Source of the DNA: Candidatus Atribacteria bacterium
GTDB lineage: Bacteria; Bipolaricaulota; Bipolaricaulia; UBA7950; UBA9294
DNA length: 9,577 nt
Assembly: GCA_004525685.1 (NCBI GenBank)
Contig: SPBW01000080.1
Coordinates: 1-9,577 of the forward strand
Reading direction: 5' to 3'
Shown: in pieces, positions 1 through 6,550 of the stretch
Layout of the letters: each line of letters opens with the position of its first letter
Position numbering within the stretch: position 1 is the first letter of the stretch
The notes under the pieces: model-generated
Database searches by the model: none
Told to the model about the DNA's origin: nothing
The model's input: the letters and a program-made list of their open reading frames with translations, nothing else
Made by a program: the position numbers and the translations under genes

Positions 1-268
1 TGTGGAGCACCGACAACGATGGCGTCAGAGTCCTTCATCTTGCCTAGTACCATCTGTACGTCATCTGTGATGGAGCACTGGAACAGATGCGTGGAGCAGT
101 TGGCATCAGGACACACGACCCGGCAGGATGGATGTCTAGATCCGAAACATGAATGAGGTCTGACGTCACCAACGGATCGATAGATGTCATCTCTGAGATG
201 ACTCGCCGAACAAGTATTTCCGTATTCCGCCCCTTTCGCATCGACCCGACGATTCCCAAGACCTTCAC
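1..268 (-). pseudogene. NADPH-dependent FMN reductase / iron-sulfur flavoprotein family, frameshifted and cut by the left edge
   Basis: The N-terminus reads MKVLGIVGSMRKGRNTEILV, the flavodoxin-fold opening with the phosphate-binding loop GSxRKGxNTE that holds FMN in this family. Translation starts at GTG (268-266), with a perfect AGGAGG at 276-281 seven bases upstream. The initial frame runs through DLIHVSDLDIHP and then loses family resemblance, stopping near 44. From base 125 a different frame restores it: CRVVCPDANC, then QCSITDDVQ, then KMKDSDAIVVGAP to the edge. This matches the usual cysteine cluster, the DD motif and the 'I(V/I)xGxP' strand. Adding one base at 126/127 would join the two parts. 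The cysteine spacing (CX3CX4CX6C) is wider than the compact cluster of classical iron-sulfur flavoproteins, so a cluster is uncertain. The gene follows the M20 peptidase by 30 bases and is probably co-transcribed. It may be a true pseudogene or a one-base sequence error. Confidence 0.7.
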
Positions 269-275
269 GATTCGC

Positions 276-281
276 CCTCCT
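276..281 (-). promoter_or_regulatory. Shine-Dalgarno site for the GTG start of the flavoprotein gene
   Basis: On the minus strand this reads AGGAGG, seven bases before the GTG at 268. It supports the non-ATG start and shows the gene was built to be translated on its own, despite the frameshift further down. Confidence 0.75.
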
Positions 282-298
282 TCATATCGTTCGAGGAA

Positions 299-1444
299 TC
301 ATGCAACAAAGGCCGTGAATAGCTCAAGAGACTGAGCGATCTGGCTTAGCTCGATGAATTCATTGGGTTGATGCGCCTGCTCGATGCTGCCAGGCCCACA
401 GATGAGCACCGGGATATCTAGAATCGGCGTGATGGACACGGCATCCGTCGAATAGGGTGACAGCCCTTGTGGCTGAGGATGGCCCGTGGCTGTGCGCGCG
501 GCCTCAAGCAACTTGAGTGCCCATGGCTGGTTTGTTACGGTGAGAATGGGTGGGTGATAGGCCATCTCTCGAGCCGAGAACTCACATCCTGCGGCGGAAG
601 CCGTTTGGGTCCCGATGTCTGAGACGGCGCGGACGGCGAGGTTGTGATGTTCGTGGGAGATGACGCGGACATCGAGTTGAACCGTCGCCAGAGAGGGAAC
701 GATGTTGACCTGTCTGCCGCCGTCGAAGCGCCCGATGTTAAGCGTGGTTCGCCCTTTGCCCGGTGTCTCAGGCCATCGAGCGACCTCGTCGTGCAGGCGA
801 GTGCAGAAATGGGCGGCGGGAAGGATGGTATTGGCACCCGTCTCAGGCATGGATCCATGGGCTTCCTTGCCTGTGAATGCAGCCTCGATCCACAGCTCAC
901 CCTTCTGCCCTACGTAGACGTTGTTGGACGTTGGCTCGGCGATGACCAACAATTCGGCATCGTCGATCAGATCGGATTCTGCAACGGACTTCGCGCCGCG
1001 ATAGCCCCATTCCTCATCAGCTGTGAGAACAAGGACGATGTCCTTCTCTGGAGGGCGCCCTGTCTGGGCCAGCCGGGCGACAGTTTGCATGAGGACGGCC
1101 ACAGCCGACTTCATATCCGCTGCGCCCAGCCCCCACAGACGATCTTCCTCTATGACAGGCTCTGCTGGCCTATGTTGCCACGCGGCCTCGTTGGCCGTGA
1201 CTGTGTCAAGATGTCCACACAGTACGATGCTTCCAGCCGCGCTACCCGGGATTCTTGCGACCACGGAGCTTCGTCCCTGCTCAAGCTTGACCAGCATGGA
1301 CGAGACACCATGGTCTACAAGCCACTGTTGTGCGAAGGCGGCGATGGCATCTTCATTGCCTGGCGGATTGTGACTGGGAATGCGAATTAGTGCTTGCGTC
1401 AACGTTAATGTCTCGTCTAGGTACTTCAGATAGGGTGTCGACAT
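299..1444 (-). CDS. M20A family metallopeptidase (ArgE/DapE/ACY1/CPG2-like deacylase or peptidase)
   Basis: This 381-residue protein is full length for the family, which are cytoplasmic di-zinc enzymes that hydrolyse an amide bond next to a free carboxylate (N-acyl amino acids, succinyl-diaminopimelate or small peptides). The metal and catalytic signatures are in order: GHLDTV (H78, D80), GLGAADMKSAVA (bridging D110), TADEE (catalytic E144 and E145), AEPT (E170) and EQAHQPNEF near the C-terminus (H357). The inserted dimerisation domain carries KEAHGSMPETGA (H196) and GGRQVNIVPS. There is no signal peptide. The ATG start is preceded by a GGGGGAG run and the stop is TGA. The flavoprotein gene follows 30 bases downstream on the same strand. 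Substrate cannot be fixed from sequence: acetylornithine deacetylase, succinyl-DAP desuccinylase and broad peptidase roles all remain open, and no arg or lys genes lie nearby to decide. Confidence 0.93.
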   Translation of the reverse strand: MSTPYLKYLDETLTLTQALIRIPSHNPPGNEDAIAAFAQQWLVDHGVSSMLVKLEQGRSSVVARIPGSAAGSIVLCGHLDTVTANEAAWQHRPAEPVIEEDRLWGLGAADMKSAVAVLMQTVARLAQTGRPPEKDIVLVLTADEEWGYRGAKSVAESDLIDDAELLVIAEPTSNNVYVGQKGELWIEAAFTGKEAHGSMPETGANTILPAAHFCTRLHDEVARWPETPGKGRTTLNIGRFDGGRQVNIVPSLATVQLDVRVISHEHHNLAVRAVSDIGTQTASAAGCEFSAREMAYHPPILTVTNQPWALKLLEAARTATGHPQPQGLSPYSTDAVSITPILDIPVLICGPGSIEQAHQPNEFIELSQIAQSLELFTAFVA

Positions 1445-1663
1445 CAGCTCCCCCCCTCGTAGGAACGTAGTCCTGCATCCTGATGCACCACGCGTTCAAC
1501 GTCAAGTGCGGCAATCCAGCATCGTCCCCTAATGATGAATCGAGTCCCCTCAACGAGAGAAGGCAGATCCTCGATCTCATGTCCCAGCAACGAGTGCGCA
1601 TTTGCGCGGATCACTCAGAATGCTGTACCTATGAATCGCTGAGACTGACTAAAGGAGAGAGAC
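1445..1663. other. Divergent intergenic spacer between the M20A gene and the giant propeller gene
   Basis: At 219 bases this is the longest gene-free stretch, and it should hold promoters for both flanking genes. I see no convincing -35/-10 pair. The best candidate on the plus strand is TTGCGC (1602-1607), 17 bases before GTACCT (1625-1630), which is weak. A short perfect inverted repeat, GCGCA-TT-TGCGC, lies at 1596-1607. ORFs that cross this stretch are out-of-frame extensions of the neighbours and have no family signal. Confidence 0.5.
1652..1657 (+). promoter_or_regulatory. Shine-Dalgarno site for the giant propeller gene
   Basis: AAGGAG ends six bases before the ATG at 1664. The signal peptide begins directly at this ATG, so the start is well supported. 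Confidence 0.75.
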
Positions 1664-4600
1664 ATGCATCATCTGAATCGAATCGCCTCGTACCCTCTCA
1701 TGCTGTCGCTGCTGGTCTGTCTGTTTACGTGGGCATCTGTTTGCGCAGGCGCGCCCTCTCTCGATCCTCTTGCCGACGGATTTCCAGATTGGGAGAGGTT
1801 GTTCGGCCCTCCGGGCGGGTATGTCGAGTTGATCGCCCAGTGTGCGGGCGCGCCCAACATCCTTTATGCAGTCGGCGGCGGTGAAGGACTGTACAAGTCG
1901 GTTGATCGGGGAGCGTCTTGGCTTCTCCTGCCTGGAGGCGATCGAGGAGGCAACGCACTCTTGTTTGTCGATCCTCAGAATCCTGATTCGGTCTATGGCT
2001 GGAATGACGGACTGGCCAAGAGCAATGACGGAGGGTTGACGTGGACGTCGATCGCGCGCGCGTTCGAGGGCACCATGTGGGTTCAACGATTGGCCACGAA
2101 TCCAGCAACAGCTGGATCTCTTTACGTTGCCGGGCCACGGCATGACAACCACGGCTGTAGTGTGTTCCGCACTATTGACGGAGGTGTGCAGTGGACAGAC
2201 ATTAGCCCCAGCGACCTTCCTCATCGCTCGACCGTCGCGGGCCTAGCAGTGCAGCGGGACGGTGTCTTGTTTCTCGGAATCAACGATCGCGAGTTCGCCA
2301 CGTCAGGCAGAGGACGGATTCTGCCGATCTCGTCTGAAATCCAGGAAGGCTGGACGAGTCGGTTGTTCAAAAGCACCGACGATGGCTTGACTTGGAATCC
2401 CGTCGACTACGGAACAATCGAGCCGCGATTCATCTGGAGCGTGTATGTGAATCCTTGGGAGCCATCCGAGGTGTGGCTCTCTGAAGGGCCGCTCTACAAT
2501 GAAGGCATCGCCCAGCCGATGCTGTTCCGATCAGCTGATAATGGACACACGTGGAGCGCCGTTCAAATCAATGCACAGGGGTGGGACAGCACGCAGGTGA
2601 GGGTGATCGGGGCATCATCTAGAGGTGCAGTCTATGTTGCTGCAGGAAGCAATCTGCTCGTGACGGACGATGCAGGCCGGACGTTCCGCAACATCACGCC
2701 GCCGCGCGATCAGATGAACGGCGTCGACTTCTTCGATATCGAGGTGGATGCAGCCAACGCCGACGTTCTCTACCTTCCCCTACGATCAGGCGGCATTGCC
2801 TACAGCGAGGATGCGGGACTAACGTGGGTTCGCCGCGACAATGGGATTGCGACAATCAGCGCCAACCTCATCGAAGCCGATCCATTCCGGCCCGCGACGG
2901 TGTACGTCTCATCCCAACAGGGCCAAGGAATCTATCGATCCGACGACTACGGCGAAACGTGGACGGGATCGCTTGACGGCATTGGGCATCCGTGGGGAGA
3001 CGAAATCATCGCCGACCCCCACAACGAAGGTGTCGTTTGGTTCATTGCTGATGTGCCGCTCGTTCATGTGAGTCGCGATTTTGGAGACACCTGGGATGTG
3101 AGAATCAATCCGTACGACACAGGGGAATTCAATTTCAGCTCGATCTACGCGTTTGCTCAAGGAGCATCGCAAGACACGATTCTCGTGCTCGACAATGGGT
3201 TTGGCCTGTTCCGCGGCGAAGGTGGCCATCGGAGTGGGCAGTGGGACTGGCAGTTTCTTCGAACGAGCGAAGTTGACTATACCTATGCGTTAGTCATTGA
3301 CCCGAGTGACAACGCCATCATCTACTCGGGCACCTCAGCCAAGCCGTTCCAGAGCTTTGCCATAATCCGTCAATCCCTGGATGGAGGAGACACGTGGACG
3401 ACCTCGCTTCACATCGATGGCGCTGAAGCCGTGACTTCGATTGATATCGATGACGCCAATCCGCAGCATGTTCTTGCTGCAGCTACGGGAGATTATGGAG
3501 GGGTATGGCATAGCGAAGACCGCGGTCAGACCTGGAGCCAGCCGAATGATCGGTTCAACTTCACGACCATCCATAGCTTCGCTACGGCGCCCAGTACCCC
3601 GCAAACGGCGTACGTGGGCGTATGGGGAGGGGGAACGTTCGTCACGCGGGATGGCGGAGCATCTTGGCATCTGCTGGATGCTGACGAGACGTTCTCCGCC
3701 GCAGGCATCGCCGTCGATCCGCAGGATCCGAATGTCGTCTACATTGCGGACCGAACCTCGCCGAGTCTACATCGAAGCGTTGATGGGGGGCGGGTGTTCG
3801 AAACGCTCTTCGTTGCAGGGGCTGCCTATGCCCGGCTGATGAGCGTGACCGTCGATCCGTCGGCACCGGATTGCCTTTACACGATTGCCATGGCCGTTCC
3901 GACGGCGATGGATCGAGCACCCGGCGCTGACGGCGCCGTGTTTCGGATTGAAGACCGGGTCGCCGTTGACGTGACCGGCGACCTGCCGCGCCTACCCCTC
4001 TCGATCACCGTTCATCCAGACGATTCAGACATTCTCTATGCGGTGACCCACGGATTCGGCGTCTATGTCTCAGAGAATCGTGGCGAGTCGTGGCGCGAAC
4101 TCAGTGGCGAAGGAAGCGGCCTGCCCAATTCGGGCTTCTTCAACCTCATCGTCGATCCTCACGATCACGGTGTCTTGTATCTGGTCGGCGGCTGTGACGT
4201 ACGCTTCGGGTCGTTTGTCTCTGCAGGCCTCGATCCGAACACCGTGAATGGGATCTATCGAAGCGTCGATGGCGGAGCAACCTGGGTGTGCCTCAATGCG
4301 GGTGTGCTGGGAGCAGGAAGTGGCGCAGTCAAGTCGCTGGCGTTCTCCTCTCAATCGCCGGATCTCATGCTCGCAGCCGCCGAGAATGGCTTGTACGTCT
4401 CTCTGGATCGCGGAGCCACGTGGCGCGCAGATACAAGCCTGGCATATAGCACATTGGGCGGCGTGGCCATTCTAGACAGTAACGTTCTTGCCATGACCAA
4501 TGGCGCAGGCGTTTTGAGGGGAACATTGAGCGGTGATGGGACGATCCGCTGGGAGTCAGACGCTGTGGTCACGGCGCACGTGTACTTCGCCCAAGTGCTT

Positions 4601-5872
4601 GCCGACTCGCAAAACGCTGGGACTCTCTACGCGAGCGGCTATCCAGGTGGTGTGTTCAAATCGCTCGATGATGGACAGACCTGGCACGAAGCCAACTTCG
4701 GGATGACCAGCTTCTCAGTCGATGATCCCCTGCGACAAGGCTATTACGCGCTCGCGCTGGCACCGTCAGATTCTCGCATTCTCTATCTGGGCCTGTATGG
4801 AAAGGGCGTGTACAAGAGCGTGGATGCCGCCGGCACGTGGATGCCGAACAACGGTGTGGATGGAACGATGCTGGGGCAGTACGTGACAGGGCTGACGATT
4901 GATCCCGAGGACGCTGATCACGTATTCGTCAGCACAGAGAGTGGCATCTTTCGTACGACAGATGGAGGCATCACATGGATCGAAGCCAATCACGGCATAC
5001 CTACCAGCGACGTGCGAGCGATTGGATTTACGCAAGCAGGGGAGGTGTACGCGGGCACGCGTGGCTACGGGCTGTATCGCTGGCAGGCGACAGGTTTTGG
5101 TCAATGGATGGCACAGAACCCAGTGGGACAATGGGGCGTCATCTGGCCGATGTGGAACGACCGGCCGCGCTATCAGTACAGCGATCTGCTGATTCACGGC
5201 GAGAATGGTGCGCGGATGATGTTTGGTTGCTTCCCCTCCGGAATCTACACATCTAGCGATGGAGGATACTCGTGGCTTGAGCGCAACGTCGGCTGGACGT
5301 TGGATGGCGTATTCTCGCTTGTCGATCACCCGTTGAACCCGGACATTGTCTATGCGGGCACCTACAACGGCGTCAACCGATCGCTCGACTTCGGCGAGCA
5401 TTGGGAGACGTGGAGCGATGGATGGCCGGGTGAACAATGGGTGTTTCGCATTGCGTTCGATCCACGCAATCCAGACGTGATGTTTGCCTGTTCGAAGAAC
5501 GGCGAGAACGAAGGCACGGGACGGCCCGAATTCCGCGGAACCGTGATGAAGTCGACGAATGGCGGCGCGAACTGGTTCCCGATTACCGAAGGGTTATCGC
5601 TCGATCAGGAGTTCTACGACATCGTTGTCGATCCCATCAATCCAGATGTCCTCTACCTCGCAGCCCAGCAAGACGGCATGTTCATCAGCATCGATAGTGG
5701 ATCTTCTTGGCATCCATGGAATCAAGGGTTGGAGGGCAGGATTCCGGCAACCAACGGAAACAACGTCACGCGCGTTCTGGCACTGTCTGGCGATCATCGA
5801 TACCTCTACTTTGGCACAGCGGGCGCCGGCGTCTTTCGACGGGAGATCCATCCATCTGTCGCCGACACGTAA
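1664..5872 (+). CDS. Giant secreted Asp-box (BNR) beta-propeller protein, 1402 aa
   Basis: Residues 1-28 form a Sec signal peptide: HH and R near the start, a hydrophobic stretch at about 11-25, and SVCA as a plausible signal peptidase I site. The rest is almost entirely propeller repeats. Each unit has a turn such as DPxNPDxVY, a strand of the LYxGT type, then an Asp-box S-x-D-x-G-x-(T/S)-W. Twenty-three Asp-boxes can be read, with the Asp (or Asn) near residues 81, 122, 172, 239, 292, 336, 383, 428, 472, 573, 619, 663, 707, 805, 869, 915, 1002, 1054, 1100, 1199, 1242, 1299 and 1344. Longer gaps hold degenerate units. This fold occurs in sialidases, GH74 xyloglucanases, VPS10/sortilin and Ycf48-like proteins. 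I recognise no catalytic domain, membrane anchor, sorting tag or cell-wall domain, so a binding, adhesion or scaffold role outside the membrane is an inference. The gene has its own ribosome site and appears monocistronic. Confidence 0.93.
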   Translation: MHHLNRIASYPLMLSLLVCLFTWASVCAGAPSLDPLADGFPDWERLFGPPGGYVELIAQCAGAPNILYAVGGGEGLYKSVDRGASWLLLPGGDRGGNALLFVDPQNPDSVYGWNDGLAKSNDGGLTWTSIARAFEGTMWVQRLATNPATAGSLYVAGPRHDNHGCSVFRTIDGGVQWTDISPSDLPHRSTVAGLAVQRDGVLFLGINDREFATSGRGRILPISSEIQEGWTSRLFKSTDDGLTWNPVDYGTIEPRFIWSVYVNPWEPSEVWLSEGPLYNEGIAQPMLFRSADNGHTWSAVQINAQGWDSTQVRVIGASSRGAVYVAAGSNLLVTDDAGRTFRNITPPRDQMNGVDFFDIEVDAANADVLYLPLRSGGIAYSEDAGLTWVRRDNGIATISANLIEADPFRPATVYVSSQQGQGIYRSDDYGETWTGSLDGIGHPWGDEIIADPHNEGVVWFIADVPLVHVSRDFGDTWDVRINPYDTGEFNFSSIYAFAQGASQDTILVLDNGFGLFRGEGGHRSGQWDWQFLRTSEVDYTYALVIDPSDNAIIYSGTSAKPFQSFAIIRQSLDGGDTWTTSLHIDGAEAVTSIDIDDANPQHVLAAATGDYGGVWHSEDRGQTWSQPNDRFNFTTIHSFATAPSTPQTAYVGVWGGGTFVTRDGGASWHLLDADETFSAAGIAVDPQDPNVVYIADRTSPSLHRSVDGGRVFETLFVAGAAYARLMSVTVDPSAPDCLYTIAMAVPTAMDRAPGADGAVFRIEDRVAVDVTGDLPRLPLSITVHPDDSDILYAVTHGFGVYVSENRGESWRELSGEGSGLPNSGFFNLIVDPHDHGVLYLVGGCDVRFGSFVSAGLDPNTVNGIYRSVDGGATWVCLNAGVLGAGSGAVKSLAFSSQSPDLMLAAAENGLYVSLDRGATWRADTSLAYSTLGGVAILDSNVLAMTNGAGVLRGTLSGDGTIRWESDAVVTAHVYFAQVLADSQNAGTLYASGYPGGVFKSLDDGQTWHEANFGMTSFSVDDPLRQGYYALALAPSDSRILYLGLYGKGVYKSVDAAGTWMPNNGVDGTMLGQYVTGLTIDPEDADHVFVSTESGIFRTTDGGITWIEANHGIPTSDVRAIGFTQAGEVYAGTRGYGLYRWQATGFGQWMAQNPVGQWGVIWPMWNDRPRYQYSDLLIHGENGARMMFGCFPSGIYTSSDGGYSWLERNVGWTLDGVFSLVDHPLNPDIVYAGTYNGVNRSLDFGEHWETWSDGWPGEQWVFRIAFDPRNPDVMFACSKNGENEGTGRPEFRGTVMKSTNGGANWFPITEGLSLDQEFYDIVVDPINPDVLYLAAQQDGMFISIDSGSSWHPWNQGLEGRIPATNGNNVTRVLALSGDHRYLYFGTAGAGVFRREIHPSVADT

Positions 5873-5880
5873 ACGTTGCG

Positions 5881-5898
5881 GAGCCATATCGATGGCTC
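5881..5898. terminator. Hairpin between convergent genes, weak terminator candidate
   Basis: GAGCCAT and ATGGCTC form a perfect 7-base-pair stem around a four-base loop, nine bases after the TAA of the propeller gene. It lies between two convergent genes and could serve either. No T-tract follows on either strand, so it is not a classical intrinsic terminator. A second GGCTCC at 5936-5941 could compete for the left arm. Confidence 0.35.
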
Positions 5899-5946
5899 TC
5901 TGACTTAAGGGGCTGAGTAGGTCGCCGTATGGGTAGGCTCCAAAAC

Positions 5947-6381
5947 TCAGGATTCGACCTGTTGTTTCAGAGCTTCGTTCATTTCCGAGAAACCCCTCTC
6001 AGTGCGTCGGCGCATGGCCGCGTTCATTAAGAGGGGCACAAGCATGCCCGTGAATCGCTCTTCTTGAACGAATCGGACATGCCCCTTCTCCATCGGCTCG
6101 ATGGCAAATCGATGTTCTCCGTCCAGGAGGCCAGGAATAAGAAGATGGCCTTTCCATCGAAGCTCTCGTTCTTCGTCTGCCATCAGCATCTTGGGACGAA
6201 ACGTCATCGCCTTCCCTTCTGGAGGCTTGAGAGAGACTCTCACGCGTCCTCCTTCTTGAAGCTTCCCCTGGAGAGAGCGAATGAACGGATTCCAATCACC
6301 GTAGGAATCGGTATCTGATAGAACCCTCCATACGTCCCTCGGGCGTCCGTGAATTTCGATGGACGTCTTGATCCTCTTCAT
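5947..6381 (-). CDS. SRPBCC (START-like / polyketide cyclase-type) family protein
   Basis: This 144-residue cytoplasmic protein has the usual length and pattern of a single SRPBCC domain, a helix-grip fold with a deep hydrophobic ligand cavity. The N-terminal strand KTSIEIHGRP is followed by the helix RDVWRVLSDTDSYGDWNPF, a hallmark of the family. Strands with RELRWKGHLLIPGLLDGEHRF and VRFVQEERFTG come next, then the long C-terminal helix ending NEALKQQVES. The ATG is preceded by AAAGGAG at 6387-6393 with a five-base spacer. Members bind lipids or other hydrophobic small molecules or act as cyclases, hydrolases or stress proteins; the ligand cannot be told from sequence. The gene stands alone, convergent with the propeller gene and divergent from pepT. 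Confidence 0.9.
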   Translation of the reverse strand: MKRIKTSIEIHGRPRDVWRVLSDTDSYGDWNPFIRSLQGKLQEGGRVRVSLKPPEGKAMTFRPKMLMADEERELRWKGHLLIPGLLDGEHRFAIEPMEKGHVRFVQEERFTGMLVPLLMNAAMRRRTERGFSEMNEALKQQVES

Positions 6382-6460
6382 GACAACTCCTTTCGATGAG
6401 TCTGCTTATCATGCGGGCGGTGGTGTGTCGTTCTGATGAGGGCTTGCTGAAGATTCAGGG

Positions 6461-6477
6461 AAAGGGGACGGACACCG
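6461..6477. repeat. Possible REP-like motif (GGGGACGGACACC core)
   Basis: The bases AAAGGGGACGGACACCG resemble, from my recollection, a short repeat found in many copies in various bacterial genomes, often beside IS200-like/RAYT transposase genes. Only one copy is present here, so repetition cannot be shown from this window. It lies in the spacer between the SRPBCC and pepT genes. Confidence 0.25.
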
Positions 6478-6480
6478 CAT

Positions 6481-6534
6481 GGAGGATTCTGGATGAATTT
6501 GCCAAGGAATGGCACAATGGGGAACTTCGATTGA
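6481..6534 (+). other. Strong Shine-Dalgarno followed by a 13-codon ORF, candidate leader peptide of pepT
   Basis: GGAGG at 6481-6485 is the best ribosome site in this spacer. Seven bases after it ATG (6493) opens a short frame, MNLPRNGTMGNFD, that ends at TGA (6532-6534), 16 bases before the likely GTG start of pepT. It is out of frame with pepT. It may be a leader peptide or translational coupler. It may also be a chance ORF, or the remnant of a longer N-terminus lost by an indel. Confidence 0.3.
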
Positions 6535-6539
6535 CGAGC

Positions 6540-6545
6540 AGGTGA
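6540..6545 (+). promoter_or_regulatory. Shine-Dalgarno site favouring the GTG start of pepT
   Basis: AGGTGA lies five bases before the GTG at 6551. The alternative upstream ATG at 6509 has AAGGA only one base away, which is too close to work. This site therefore helps decide the start. Confidence 0.5.
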
Positions 6546-6550
6546 GTGAC

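Noticed and set aside
644..1390. A 248-codon plus-strand ORF opposite the M20A gene
   Set aside because: It is fully antisense to a gene with complete catalytic motifs, has no family resemblance, and lacks a good ribosome site.
1483..1884. A plus-strand ORF crossing the divergent spacer
   Set aside because: Most of it lies in another frame of the propeller gene, and the part in the spacer has no ribosome site or recognisable sequence.
1649..2224. A 191-codon minus-strand ORF opposite the propeller N-terminus
   Set aside because: It overlaps the signal peptide and first blades of a well-supported gene and shows no motif of its own.
4766..5437. A 223-codon minus-strand ORF inside the giant propeller gene
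   Set aside because: It is antisense to clear Asp-box repeats, and its product reads as mixed low-signal sequence. It is a shadow of the repeat-coding strand.
6509..6550. ATG 6509 as the start of peptidase T
   Set aside because: AAGGA lies only one base before it, and the extra 14 residues do not resemble PepT N-termini. GTG 6551 has a better-spaced AGGTGA and gives the usual length. The ATG cannot be fully excluded.
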